Shown: positions 8,793-20,212, counted from the first letter of the stretch. The stretch: DNA of 64,000 bases from Dehalococcoidia bacterium (GCA_009693055.1 SHYA01000002.1:1-64000); one strand, 5' to 3'. A program made the numbers and translations. Notes: generated by a model from the letters alone, not told the origin.

Positions 8793-8860
8793 GGCCTGCT
8801 CCTGTCGTCACTTCACTATCCAAGCCTGATAGGAGCGTGTCAAGGGTGCATTGCCGGAGA

Positions 8861-8907
8861 CCTCACCCCCTTAATCCCCCTCTCCATCGAATGGAGGGGG
8901 GGGAAAT
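8861..8907. repeat. Short palindromic repeat (CCTCACCCCCTTAATCCCC family)
   Basis: A hairpin-forming repeat with arms CCCCCTCTCCAT and ATGGAGGGGGG. Relatives are at 6626-6666, 23185-23224 and 53837-53864. It occupies the 294-base gap between two divergent genes. The rest of that gap is promoter sequence for the CNNM gene. Confidence 0.7.
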
Positions 8908-9009
8908 GTACCATTCTCCCTTCGCTATACCTGAGCAGCACGGCGCGTAGCCTTTAAGTCAAGGCGGCGAGGCCTCGAAGCGGAGGTTCACCCGCCGTAC
9001 CTGGCCGTT

Positions 9010-9038
9010 TTGACGCACCACGGCTCCGATGCTAAGAT
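9010..9038 (+). promoter_or_regulatory. Sigma-70-type promoter for the CNNM-tilS-macrodomain cluster
   Basis: TTGACG (9010-9015), a 17-base spacer and TAAGAT (9033-9038), 48 bases before the first start codon. Good match to the -35/-10 consensus; not experimentally shown. Confidence 0.55.
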
Positions 9039-9086
9039 GGCGGTAGTATCTCTTCTCCGCATGAACGCGCCACGGAACAAACAGAC

Positions 9087-10373
9087 ATGGTGACCCTGTA
9101 CTTAGTCCTCTTAGCCCTTATGGTTGTTGCCTCCGCCTTCTTCTCGTCATCCGAGGCGGCATTTCTTTCGCTCCGCCGGGTGATGCTGTACAGGATGCTC
9201 CGCCAGCAAACGCGCGGGGCGCACCACGTGGTGCGACTGGCGGAGCGGCCGGAGCGCAGGCTGCTTCCGCTCATCCTGCTTGGGAACACCCTCGTCAACA
9301 CGACGGCTGCGGCCTTGGCCACCGCTGTTGTGCTCACGTACCTCTCAGAGCGGACCGGTCTCATTGTGGCGACTTTTGGCGCCACGGCCTTGCTGCTGGT
9401 CCTTGGCGAGGTGATCCCCAAAGCCTTGGGCGTCCGGCACCCTGAGGCGGTTACCGGGACGTTCATCTACCCGCTGCTGTGGCTTGAGCGGGCGCTGCTG
9501 CCGGGTGTTCTGGTGCTTCAGGGCGTGGCGCACCTGGCGCTGCGCTTTTCGGGCCGCGCCGCCGCGCCCGGCGACGTGACGGAAGAGGAGATCCGCGTGA
9601 TGGTCTCGGCTGGGCAGGAGGCGGGCACCATCGTCCGGCGGGAGGCCGAGCTTGTTGCGAACGTCTTCCGCTTCGGGGATCGGAAAGCGCGTGAGGTGAT
9701 GACGGCACGCACGCAGGTCGCCTGGGTGAGGGACGGGATGACGGCGACCGAGTTCCTGGCGTTCTACCACAGCCGCCCCCAAGCCCGGTACCCGGTCTTC
9801 AAGGGGCGGGTGGACCAGGTGACGGGAGTGCTCGCCGCCCGCGACGTCTTGAAGGTTATCGCTTCCGGACAGCTGAGCGGGAACGCGCCCGTCACCAGCA
9901 TAGCCTTGCCTCCTTTTTTCACGCCGGACACGAAGCTATTGATTGAGCTGTTGGACGAAATGCGTGCGGCGGGAGCGGAGCTTGCGATCGCCATTGATGA
10001 GCATGGAGGGGTTGCGGGCACGGTGGACAAGGAACAGATCTTGGAGCCGCTCGTTGGCCTGGTGGGTGCCGGTGCGACCGACGGCGCAAAAGACGTGGTG
10101 TTCCTGAACGAAGAAACAGTAGAGCTGAGCGGAGACCTTACTGTTGACGAGGTGAATGCGCGGGTGGACTTGGCGCTTCCGGAAGGCCTGTACCTGACCG
10201 TGGCCGGGTTGGTGCTGGACCGGCTGGGACGCATCCCCTCCGAAGGGGAGTCTGTGCGGGTAGGAAACCTGGTGCTGCGGGTAGCGCGCATGAAAGGCCG
10301 GCGCATCACGCGGGTGCAGGTCCACCGGCCTGGGGAAGCTCAAACGGCCATTGTTGATCGCTCGGTGGTCTAG
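9087..10373 (+). CDS. CNNM/CorC-HlyC family transporter (DUF21, CBS pair)
   Basis: 428 residues. The N-terminal CNNM transmembrane domain (about 1-170) has 3-4 hydrophobic helices, with the hallmark FFSSSEAAFLSL near the start and LGEVIPKALG around 107-116. Two CBS domains follow (about 185-320; TARTQVAWVRDGMT and IAIDEHGGVAGTVDKEQILE), then the small CorC/HlyC C-terminal domain. The family exports Mg2+/Co2+ or senses divalent cations; 'hemolysin' in older names is misleading. The tilS start lies 44 bases after its stop, so the two are probably co-transcribed. Confidence 0.93.
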   Translation: MVTLYLVLLALMVVASAFFSSSEAAFLSLRRVMLYRMLRQQTRGAHHVVRLAERPERRLLPLILLGNTLVNTTAAALATAVVLTYLSERTGLIVATFGATALLLVLGEVIPKALGVRHPEAVTGTFIYPLLWLERALLPGVLVLQGVAHLALRFSGRAAAPGDVTEEEIRVMVSAGQEAGTIVRREAELVANVFRFGDRKAREVMTARTQVAWVRDGMTATEFLAFYHSRPQARYPVFKGRVDQVTGVLAARDVLKVIASGQLSGNAPVTSIALPPFFTPDTKLLIELLDEMRAAGAELAIAIDEHGGVAGTVDKEQILEPLVGLVGAGATDGAKDVVFLNEETVELSGDLTVDEVNARVDLALPEGLYLTVAGLVLDRLGRIPSEGESVRVGNLVLRVARMKGRRITRVQVHRPGEAQTAIVDRSVV

Positions 10374-10416
10374 ACCGCTCCCGACACGTCTGGGTTCTCG
10401 CTTGGGTAAGGACGTG

Positions 10417-11889
10417 ATGCAGGCTCCGAAACGCGCTTCAACGCTGGTGAGCCGGCTTACGCGCAGGGTCCGCGCTGAGCTGGAAGAGGCTGGGCTGTGC
10501 GGTAAGCGGCTGGTGGTGGCGGTGTCCGGCGGTCCGGACTCGCTGGCGTTGCTCCATCTGCTGGCGCGGCTCCAACGTTCGTGCCGGCTCGACTTGCACG
10601 TTGGGCACGTGGACCACGGCTTGCGAGCGGACTCCGCCGAAGACGCGCGATTCGTTGCGCGTGAGTCGGAGCGGCTGGGGGTGCCGTTTACCGGTCGCCG
10701 CGTGGATGTGCAGGCGCACCGGCGGAGGCGCCGCCTGTCGCCGGAGCACGCCGCTCGGGAGCTGCGGTACGCGTTTCTGGGTGAGCTGTGCCGCGAGACG
10801 GGGGCCGCGGCGGTCGCTCTCGGCCACACCGCCGATGACCAGGCGGAGACCATTCTGCTCCACATCCTCCGCGGCAGCGGGCTGCGGGGCCTGCAGGGGA
10901 TGGTCACGCTGAGCCAGTACGGAGGCAAGGTGTCGCTCTTCCGGCCGCTTTTGGCGTTCACGCGGGAGGAGAGTGAGGGGTTCTGTCGCGCCCTCGGGCT
11001 GGCGCCGCGCCATGACGTGAGCAACCTGGACGTTGCTTACACTCGGAACCTGATCAGAAACCAGATTGTCCCGCTGCTGCAACAGGTCAATCCAAAGGTG
11101 CGGGACGCCCTTCTCCGCCTGGGGCGCGCCGCCGCCCTTGACGACGCTTATCTTGAGGCGCAGGCGGCAACACTCTGGCCTTCCGTGGCGGCGGAGAACG
11201 CGACCGGTGTTGAGCTTGAGCGTAAAGCTCTGTTGGCCCAGCACCCGGCCGTCCGGCGCGCGCTGCTCCGGCGGGCTTACGCGCACGTCCACGGCGACCT
11301 TCAGGGGCTGGAAGAGGTGCACGTGGACGCGATGGAGCGGGTATTAGCCGGCGCCACCGGTCGGGTTCTGGACCTGCCGAACGGCGTTCGCTGGGCAGTG
11401 GGGTACAAAACCGCGACGTTGCGGAAGCGCGAGGATCTGCAGCGCGCGCCGTTTCCTGCGCTGGAGGGGGTCTCGCAGCTCGCTTGCCCCGGCGAGACCG
11501 CCGTGGCAGGCTGGACGGTCACAACACGCTTTGTTGAGCCGATGGCCGTCAACGAGGGCCCCTACGTGGCAGTCGTTGATGGAGACGCCGCCGGCCTGCG
11601 TCTTGCGGTGCAGGCACGAAAGGAGGGGGACTGCTTTTGGCCGCTGGGCGTGGAGAATGCCAGCCGCAAGAGGCTCAAGGATTTCTTTGTGGACGCTAAG
11701 GTGCCGAGGGCGTGGCGCGCACGGGTGCCGCTCGTCGTCGGGGAGCAGGGCGTTGTGTGGGTGGTGGGCTGGCGCATCGCTCACTGGGCGCGCCTCACGC
11801 CCAAGAGCCGGAGGGGTCTGCGCGTGGAGTTCCGCCAGTCCGGGGAGGAGCATGGATCCCGCAGAAACGTCTCGAGTAGTGAGGGGTGA
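10417..11889 (+). CDS. tilS: tRNA(Ile)-lysidine synthase
   Basis: About 490 residues. The N-terminal N-type ATP-pyrophosphatase domain has the PP-loop VSGGPDSLALLHLL, followed by HVDHGLRADSAEDARFV and LGHTADDQAETILLHILRGSGLRGLQGM. The C-terminal substrate-binding domains (TilS_C: FWPLGVENASRKRLKDFFVDAKVPRAWRARVP split by short linkers) are complete. The enzyme converts C34 of the AUA-reading tRNA-Ile to lysidine. An AAGGA motif lies just upstream of ATG 10417 (GTG 10414 is an alternative). It may end a few bases before or overlap the macrodomain gene depending on that gene's start. Confidence 0.94.
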   Translation: MQAPKRASTLVSRLTRRVRAELEEAGLCGKRLVVAVSGGPDSLALLHLLARLQRSCRLDLHVGHVDHGLRADSAEDARFVARESERLGVPFTGRRVDVQAHRRRRRLSPEHAARELRYAFLGELCRETGAAAVALGHTADDQAETILLHILRGSGLRGLQGMVTLSQYGGKVSLFRPLLAFTREESEGFCRALGLAPRHDVSNLDVAYTRNLIRNQIVPLLQQVNPKVRDALLRLGRAAALDDAYLEAQAATLWPSVAAENATGVELERKALLAQHPAVRRALLRRAYAHVHGDLQGLEEVHVDAMERVLAGATGRVLDLPNGVRWAVGYKTATLRKREDLQRAPFPALEGVSQLACPGETAVAGWTVTTRFVEPMAVNEGPYVAVVDGDAAGLRLAVQARKEGDCFWPLGVENASRKRLKDFFVDAKVPRAWRARVPLVVGEQGVVWVVGWRIAHWARLTPKSRRGLRVEFRQSGEEHGSRRNVSSSEG

Positions 11890-11896
11890 AGGCGGG

Positions 11897-12610
11897 ATGG
11901 AGCGCGTGGTCGGGAAAGCTAGGCTGACGCTGGTCCAAGGGGACATCACGCGTCAGAAGGTTGATGTGATCGTGAACGCGGCCAACCCCGGCCTCATGGG
12001 TGGTGGCGGCGTGGACGGGGCGATCCACGCGGCCGGGGGGCCGGCGATTTTGGAGGAGTGCAAGGCGATTGTTGCCAGGCAGGGGAGTCTTCCCGCGGGC
12101 CAAGCGGTGCTCACCACGGGCGGGCGTCTGCCGGCGCGCTACATCATTCACACGGTTGGCCCGGTCTGGCGCGGCGGCGACCAGGGCGAGCCGGAGACAC
12201 TGGCAAGCGCTTACCGGGAGAGCCTGCGACTGGCGGTCTCACGCGGACTCAAAACCGTGGCCTTTTCCTCCATCAGCACGGGCGTTTACGGGTACCCTGT
12301 GGAATTGGCTGCAAGGGTTTGTTTGCAAGAGGCCGCACGCTTTCTTCGAGAGGAGGGCGGTGTTGAGGAGGTGCGCATGGTGCTCTTCAGCAGCGGCACC
12401 ATGAGGGCGTTTCAGCAGGCGCTTGAGGAATTGATGCCCTCTCCTCAACGGTGGGAAGCGCCGACATTCGTCTGGCACGTAGTGTCGCTCACGATCGTTA
12501 GCCCGACCGGGGAAGCCCGAGGGGACGAGGCCCCTCGGAAAAGCGTACGAGGGCGGGCGGGCAGGCGCATTGACAGGGGCAGGTGTGCAATACTTAGGAA
12601 TGGAACCTAG
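11897..12610 (+). CDS. Macrodomain protein (ADP-ribose/O-acetyl-ADP-ribose hydrolase type)
   Basis: The first ~180 residues form a macrodomain: VQGDITRQKVDVIVNAANPGLMGGGGVDGAIH, AGQAVLTTGG, YIIHTVGPVW and FSSISTGVYGYPVE, the full ligand-binding set of the MacroD/YmdB class. These remove ADP-ribose or hydrolyse O-acetyl-ADP-ribose. ATG 11897 is chosen because it gives the standard N-terminus; ATG 11852, overlapping tilS, is in frame. The last ~50 residues do not belong to the fold: codons from 12486 to 12558 are a copy of an intergenic repeat also found at 25798-25869, so the original stop has been replaced by repeat-derived sequence. Confidence 0.9.
   Translation: MERVVGKARLTLVQGDITRQKVDVIVNAANPGLMGGGGVDGAIHAAGGPAILEECKAIVARQGSLPAGQAVLTTGGRLPARYIIHTVGPVWRGGDQGEPETLASAYRESLRLAVSRGLKTVAFSSISTGVYGYPVELAARVCLQEAARFLREEGGVEEVRMVLFSSGTMRAFQQALEELMPSPQRWEAPTFVWHVVSLTIVSPTGEARGDEAPRKSVRGRAGRRIDRGRCAILRNGT
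12486..12558. repeat. Dispersed repeat read through by the macrodomain gene (copy 1)
   Basis: A ~72-base block starting CGCTCACGATCGTTAGCCCGACC and ending TACGAGGGCGGGCG matches 25798-25869 with a few substitutions. Here it lies inside the 3' end of an ORF; at the other site it is intergenic. Confidence 0.8.
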
Positions 12611-12622
12611 GCAGAGAAACGG

Positions 12623-12895
12623 GTGACGGCAGTGAGCGAAAGCGTGATCGTGTACAGCTCTGATAACTGCGTGCCGTGCGAGTGGGTGAAAAAGTACCTT
12701 CAGCGGAAGGGTGTGCCCTTTACGGTGTTCAACGTCTCACACGACCAGAAGGCGCTACAAGAATTGCAGGAACTGGGTTTTTCAGGCACGCCCGTGACGG
12801 TTATCAAGGGTCAGACGTTTACCGGTTTCAATCAGAAGAAGCTTGAGGAGGCGCTGGTCGCCGCCGGGTATCTGGCGAAAGGGGAAGGCGCGTAG
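12623..12895 (+). CDS. Glutaredoxin-like thiol-disulfide protein (NrdH/Grx type)
   Basis: A 90-residue thioredoxin-fold protein. The active site CVPC is at residues 16-19 (YSSDNCVPCEW), and the cis-Pro motif GTPVTVI and the GF(N/D)xxKLEE helix match the short glutaredoxin family. It probably uses a dithiol mechanism. GTG at 12623 or 12632 is the start. It has its own terminator downstream. A TTGACA at about 12570 could be its promoter -35. Confidence 0.9.
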   Translation: MTAVSESVIVYSSDNCVPCEWVKKYLQRKGVPFTVFNVSHDQKALQELQELGFSGTPVTVIKGQTFTGFNQKKLEEALVAAGYLAKGEGA

Positions 12896-12925
12896 CAGCA
12901 TCTTTCCTTTCTCTCCATAAAGCCC

Positions 12926-12957
12926 CCCCCGCAGCCGACCATCTGCGGGGGCCTTTT
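12926..12957 (+). terminator. Rho-independent terminator after the glutaredoxin gene
   Basis: Stem CCCCCGCAG (12926-12934) pairs with CTGCGGGGG (12943-12951), followed by CCTTTT. A perfect 9-bp GC-rich stem with a T-tract. Confidence 0.88.
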
Positions 12958-12974
12958 CGTTTCAGCGCGCTGAT

Positions 12975-13003
12975 TTGACACGTCCCGTTGGCAGACCTAT
13001 AGT
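12975..13003 (+). promoter_or_regulatory. Promoter of the MFS exporter gene
   Basis: TTGACA (12975-12980), 17-base spacer, TATAGT (12998-13003); start codon at 13030 with GGGAGG between. Near-consensus sigma-70-type promoter directly after the preceding terminator. Confidence 0.75.
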
Positions 13004-13029
13004 TTGGCCAACGTGACGGGAGGTCCACG

Positions 13030-14319
13030 GTGGCGGAGCGCGAGACGCTTGGGCGTGCGGTGTTTGACCGGTACTTTGTCGCGCTCCGGTACCGCGACTT
13101 CCGGTTCCTCTGGCTGGCGAACGTAACCGCGGGAGCGGCGGCGCTTGCCCTCCTCGTCGTCCGCGCACAGATGGCCTACGACATGTCTGGCCACTCGTCT
13201 GGCCAGGCCGGTCTGACCATCTTCCTCGGCATGGTGCCGTTCTTCATTGTGCCACTCTTCATTGGCGTCTTGGCCGACCGGATGGACCGCCGCACCCTGG
13301 TGGCGTGGACGTTTGTCGTCAACATCCTCCAAGCCGTGCTCATGGGCGTGCTGGTGATGACCGGCACGTTGACGTTGTGGCACCTGAACGTGCTGGCGTT
13401 TGTGAACGGTGCAGCGTTTGCGGCACAGATGCCGCCAGCCGACGCCCTCGTCGCGAACCTGGTGCCGCGGGAGCAGTTGCTGAACGCCCTCTCGCTCAAC
13501 GCCGCGACCCGGCACGGCTCCAGGCTCATCGGCGTTGCCATCACCACGCCGCTTATCGCCACCGTGGGTGTGGAGGCCGCGTTTCTCACGTGCGCCGGCT
13601 TGTACGGCGTGGGACTGGTCCTTGTGCTGATGGTGCGCGTCCGCTCCACCGGGGGAGTTACGGCAGGGCAGAAGCCCATGGAGGCGTTCCGCGCTGGGCT
13701 CGCCTATGCCCTTGGGCGACCGGTGCTGCGGGCGATCATCATCCTCGCTGCGTTGCATTGCGCCTTGACCATGGCCTATGACTCCCTCCTGCCGGCGATG
13801 GCGCGGCAGGACCTTGGGTCGGGTCGGACGGGCTACAACGACCTGGTGATGGCGATGGCGGCCGGCGCGCTGGTGGCCGCCTTATGGGTCGGCGGTGTAC
13901 AAAGTGCGTCCGCCCGAGGCAAGGTGCTGCTCGCGACAGGCGTCCTGAGCGGCGTAGGGCTTCTTGGCCTGGCCACCGCGCCGAACATGGGCGTGGCGCT
14001 GCTCGCCATCGGCATAGCGGGCGCGGCGCAGGGCGCCTTTATGACGCTCGTGCAAGCGATCATTCAGGCATCAACCGAGGACGCCTTCCGAGGACGCGTC
14101 ACCAGCTTCTTTGTCATCAACATCGGCGGTATGATGGCGCTCATCAGCCTGACCAACGGCTACCTGGCTGACGTGGTAAACCCATCGGGCATCGTGTTTG
14201 TAAGCGGGCTCGCCTTCGCGGCCGTCATGGTGTTCAGCCTTGGGGGCGGGGTTCTGCGCAACATGTACCTGCGTGGCATTCCCGCGCCACAGGCGACCGT
14301 GCCAGCGCACTCCCACTAA
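13030..14319 (+). CDS. MFS transporter (EntS/MFS_3-like exporter)
   Basis: 429 residues with about 11-12 hydrophobic segments. The N-terminal RYRDFRFLWLANV and the loop 2-3 signature GVLADRMDRRTLV mark the MFS_3/enterobactin-exporter subfamily. A second motif in the central part, TRHGSRLIGVAI, and the C-terminal half AFRGRVTSFFVIN repeat the pattern typical for this group. It likely exports a small molecule by proton antiport; the substrate cannot be inferred. GTG start with GGGAGG upstream. It is convergent with the LLM gene on the other strand. Confidence 0.9.
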   Translation: MAERETLGRAVFDRYFVALRYRDFRFLWLANVTAGAAALALLVVRAQMAYDMSGHSSGQAGLTIFLGMVPFFIVPLFIGVLADRMDRRTLVAWTFVVNILQAVLMGVLVMTGTLTLWHLNVLAFVNGAAFAAQMPPADALVANLVPREQLLNALSLNAATRHGSRLIGVAITTPLIATVGVEAAFLTCAGLYGVGLVLVLMVRVRSTGGVTAGQKPMEAFRAGLAYALGRPVLRAIIILAALHCALTMAYDSLLPAMARQDLGSGRTGYNDLVMAMAAGALVAALWVGGVQSASARGKVLLATGVLSGVGLLGLATAPNMGVALLAIGIAGAAQGAFMTLVQAIIQASTEDAFRGRVTSFFVINIGGMMALISLTNGYLADVVNPSGIVFVSGLAFAAVMVFSLGGGVLRNMYLRGIPAPQATVPAHSH

Positions 14320-14345
14320 CGGGCGGCGGGCTGCCGTCGACTCAG

Positions 14346-15242
14346 TCATCTGTCAGGGAAGTGCGGGGCTACCTTCTGCGCGAACCGCTCCATTGCGGTG
14401 AACAACTCTGGCCCCATGGCCAGGCCGAAGTCGCACACCATGGCGGAGACCCCGATCTCCTGGTAGCGGGCCAGGTCTGCACGCACCTGCTGGACCGTTC
14501 CCGCGCCAGGGCGGTGCGCTTGGCCGTGCGGATTGGTCGCATCGGTGATGCGTATGCTGATGCGTGTGGTGACGGCGGGGCCGTTGGCGCGCCCGGCTTC
14601 CAGAGCCAGGCGCCTGAGCTCCTGGACGGTGGTTGTCATGCGTTCCGGGGCCATGCCGCCGGAGTGCCACGCTTCGCCAAACGCCACCGCGCGGCGCAGC
14701 GCGGCTTGGCTGTGCCCTCCGACCCAGATGGGCGGGTGCGGCTGCTGCACCGGCTTGGGCTGGAAGTGGACATCCTGGAAGTCCACGAACTTGCCGTGGA
14801 ACGTTGTCGGTTCCTGCGTCCAGAGCGTCACCATGGCCTCCAGGTACTCGTTGGTGCGGCGGCCGCGCGTGGAAGGCGGCACGCCGAGGGCCTGGAACTC
14901 GTCCGGCGCGTTGCCCGCTCCGACGCCAAAGATCACCCTGCCGCCGGAGAGCGCGTCCAGCGTTGCAACCATCTTGGCCACGACGAGCGGGCTGCGGTAT
15001 GGGACCACGATGACGCTGGTGCCCAGCCGCAGGCGGGTGGTGAACGCGGCCGCGTGGCTGAGCACGATGATGGCGTCGTAGAAGTTGGGGCCGACGGCGT
15101 CCACAAAGTGCTGCGGCGTGATGACGTGGTCGCCCACCCAGGCCGAGCCGAACCCCAGCGCCTCGGCGCGCTGGACCGTCTCGCGCAGGGCGTCCACGCT
15201 GAACGGCTGACCGTAGTGCGGGATGCTGACGCCGAAGTGCAC
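14346..15242 (-). CDS. LLM-class, F420-type oxidoreductase
   Basis: 298 residues of luciferase-like TIM-barrel. It begins MHFGVSIPHYGQPFSVDAL and has the sub-family pattern of putative F420-dependent oxidoreductases (GTSVIVVPYRSPLVVAKMVATLDALSGGRV broken by normal loops; GVGAGNAPDEFQALGV; PPIWVGGHSQAALRRA). It uses either FMN or F420; the sequence favours the F420 branch but this is inference. It is not closely related to the three ~415-residue LLM paralogues in the window. It is in the same orientation as lexA but separated from it by 65 bases. Confidence 0.88.
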   Translation of the reverse strand: MHFGVSIPHYGQPFSVDALRETVQRAEALGFGSAWVGDHVITPQHFVDAVGPNFYDAIIVLSHAAAFTTRLRLGTSVIVVPYRSPLVVAKMVATLDALSGGRVIFGVGAGNAPDEFQALGVPPSTRGRRTNEYLEAMVTLWTQEPTTFHGKFVDFQDVHFQPKPVQQPHPPIWVGGHSQAALRRAVAFGEAWHSGGMAPERMTTTVQELRRLALEAGRANGPAVTTRISIRITDATNPHGQAHRPGAGTVQQVRADLARYQEIGVSAMVCDFGLAMGPELFTAMERFAQKVAPHFPDR

Positions 15243-15307
15243 GGCTGGCCCCCAGAGGCGAGGGGATTATCAGGTTCCTCCGTGGAGGAACGCGTGGCGG
15301 GCGGAAG

Positions 15308-15958
15308 CTATCCTTCCAGGTGGCGGATGACGCTCACCACGCGGCCGCGCACTTCCACGTTGTCCGCAGTGGTGTATATGGGCTGCATCTGGCTATTGGC
15401 GGGCTGGAGGCGGATGCGGTCTCCCTCGCGGTACACGCGTTTGAGCGTTGCCTCCTGCTCATTCTTGAGCCAGGCGGCGACCATCTCGCCGTTGCGCACG
15501 TTGCGGACGGGCTCCAGCACCACGATGTCGCCGTCATCAATGAGCGCGTCAATCATGGACTGGCCGCGGACGCGCAGCGCGAAGAGGCGGCGGCTGCCTG
15601 AACCGAGCGCGCGGGGCAGTTCTATCATCTCGGCGGCTTCCGCAGGGATGTCGTTGAGCGCGGGGAGCGGCTGTCCGGCCGCGATGGCGCCGAGGAGGGG
15701 CACGAGCAAAGGCTCCAGCTGGCGGACGGTCCCGCGCTCGCGGCCGACGATCTCAATCCCGCGGGAGATGTCGGGAGAGCGGCGGATGTGGCCGTCGCGC
15801 TGGAGGATTTGCAGGTTGTAGTCCACCACGGAGGTGGAGCTGATGCGGCAGCCGTGCTGGATGTCGCGAACGGTGGGGGGAAAGCCGTGCTCGTCCAGGA
15901 AGTCGTTGATGAACTCCAGCACGTTCTGCTGCTTCTCAGAGAGTCGCTTGGTTGCCAT
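15308..15958 (-). CDS. lexA: LexA repressor, SOS regulator
   Basis: 216 residues from ATG 15958 (MATKRLSEKQQNVLEF), which fits the standard LexA N-terminus better than the upstream ATG. Winged-helix DNA-binding domain about 1-65 (FPPTVRDIQHGCRISSTSVV). The self-cleavage bond is Ala94-Gly95 in LLGAIAAGQP; the catalytic dyad is Ser134 (RGQSMIDAL) and Lys173 (ATLKRVYREG). On DNA damage RecA* triggers autocleavage. A LexA-box-like site overlaps its own promoter, pointing to autoregulation. Confidence 0.95.
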   Translation of the reverse strand: MATKRLSEKQQNVLEFINDFLDEHGFPPTVRDIQHGCRISSTSVVDYNLQILQRDGHIRRSPDISRGIEIVGRERGTVRQLEPLLVPLLGAIAAGQPLPALNDIPAEAAEMIELPRALGSGSRRLFALRVRGQSMIDALIDDGDIVVLEPVRNVRNGEMVAAWLKNEQEATLKRVYREGDRIRLQPANSQMQPIYTTADNVEVRGRVVSVIRHLEG

Positions 15959-16009
15959 CGTCTGCTCTCCCTCCGCTAAGGCGGTATCCCTCACGAAATC
16001 CGGCGAGTA

Positions 16010-16053
16010 AAACGGATGTTCTTAGCCTACCTTAGGACAGTGCGGGCTGTCAA
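16010..16053 (-). promoter_or_regulatory. lexA promoter with SOS-box-like operator
   Basis: On the minus strand: TTGACA (16053-16048), 18-base spacer, TAGGCT (16029-16024), then GAACATCCGTTT (16021-16010). The last matches the Gram-positive-type LexA box GAAC-N4-GTTC except for its final base. The operator lies just downstream of the -10, in a good position to block transcription. Confidence 0.65.
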
Positions 16054-16173
16054 CTGGCCCATCTCGCAGCCAACGAGGGCGCCGCATTCTACGGGGACAT
16101 TGCCGCGTGCAAGAGTTTGTGATATGCTCCTCAAAGCCAATAGGGTGGCCTGGAGATGATGGAGGAGGAGCTT

Positions 16174-16389
16174 GTGACAACCGAATCACTACCCAAGTGC
16201 ATGAAGTGCGCCCGCGGAGTCCTGGTGCCGCTGTCCGACTTTGGCAGCCAGGGTGCGGCGATCCATTACAAAGCCTGGGTGTGCACCACGCCCGATTGCG
16301 GCTTTAACATCAAGATCCGCAACGGTGAGGTGTTCTTCAACGAGCCGATCAACAACGGCGCGAACCACCTGCCGCGCGTCCGCGTCTAA
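16174..16389 (+). CDS. Small zinc-ribbon-like protein
   Basis: 71 residues from GTG 16174, which is preceded by GGAGGAGGAG at 16161-16170; the longer in-frame start at 16156 has its RBS only one base away. Two Cys pairs, KCMKCARG near the N-terminus and WVCTTPDCGF in the middle, form a likely zinc ribbon, followed by NIKIRNGEVFFNEPINNG. Function unknown; possibly a nucleic-acid or protein adaptor. It stands alone between lexA (divergent) and the ileS leader. Confidence 0.75.
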   Translation: MTTESLPKCMKCARGVLVPLSDFGSQGAAIHYKAWVCTTPDCGFNIKIRNGEVFFNEPINNGANHLPRVRV

Positions 16390-16489
16390 AAGACCTCGCC
16401 CGGCCCCCGTTTCCTCAAGTGCCCCTGCTAGGGAGCGGCGTCCTGTTCCTTGACAGGGCCTGCGCCCTTACGCTACGGTTATCGTACGA

Positions 16490-16790
16490 ACGGCGTAGAC
16501 GGAGACGAGTAGGGTCAGGCGACCGCCCAGCGAGGCCGGAGAGTGCGAGCGGCTGCGGAGCGCGGGCCCGAAGATCCCTCCCGAGCCTCACACCGAACTG
16601 GGACGAAGGCCCAGGCCCTTTCCTGGGGCTGGGGGCTTGAGGCCCACGAAGTAGGCTGTGACGGGTGCCCACCGTTACCCGGGCGGGACGTGACGGCGTC
16701 CAAAAGAGTGTTCCGCCTCTGGCGGAAAACAAGGGTGGTACCACGGGCTGTGCAAGCGCCCGTCCCTTTGGGGGCGGGCTTTTTGTTGGG
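16490..16790 (+). ncRNA. T-box riboswitch (ileS leader) with attenuator
   Basis: Leader RNA that senses uncharged tRNA-Ile. The 5' AGTA element of stem I is at 16508-16511 (GGAGACGAGTA), the distal arm follows (GCGAGCGGCTGCGGAGC), and the probable specifier codon AUC is at 16574-16576 (GAAGATCCCTCCCGAGC). A small stem-III hairpin is at 16711-16727 (TTCCGCC/GGCGGAA). The T-box sequence AGGGTGGTACCACGG is at 16732-16746. The terminator is GCCCGTCCC (16758-16766) paired with 16770-16779, followed by TTTTT. Uncharged tRNA-Ile should stabilise the antiterminator and allow ileS transcription. Motif positions are read directly; the fold is inferred. Confidence 0.88.
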
Positions 16791-16856
16791 GCAGGGCAGG
16801 CCCTGCACCCTTCACTTTTGGCTGGTCTAGATCGCGGCGGTGATGGCATAGTGCGT

Positions 16857-16971
16857 TGTCATTCTGAGGGAGGACGGAAGACGACCGAAGAATCTCCCTT
16901 GGCGGCCAGGCTGGGTAAACCACCGTAGGGGAGATGCTGAGTCCCGATTGGATCGGGACTCAGCATGACAG
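16857..16971. repeat. MITE-like repeat between T-box and ileS
   Basis: The element begins TGTCATTCTGAGGGA and ends with the near-complement CTCAGCATGACAG. Its right part is a perfect 15-bp inverted repeat with a 3-base loop (16934-16948 / 16952-16966). Related ends occur at 7921-7935 and 22949-23039. It sits between the attenuator and the ileS start, so it is transcribed into the ileS mRNA. Confidence 0.75.
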
Positions 16972-17025
16972 TGGTGGGTGGTTGGCAGGAGCAAAAGTAC
17001 AACACCAACTGTGGAAGGATACCGC

Positions 17026-20166
<3,141 letters not shown>

Positions 20167-20194
20167 GGGCAGTTCGGGAAATCATCCCAAAGGA

Positions 20195-20212
20195 CCCCGC
20201 CTTTCGGCGGGG
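20195..20212 (+). terminator. GC-rich hairpin after ileS
   Basis: CCCCGCC / GGCGGGG stem with a TTTC loop, 28 bases after the ileS stop. No T-run follows, so it may be a weak or factor-assisted terminator. Confidence 0.5.

Noticed and set aside
14361-15821. 486-codon plus-strand frame opposite the LLM and lexA genes
   Set aside because: Antisense to two well-supported genes and spans their intergenic gap without an RBS.
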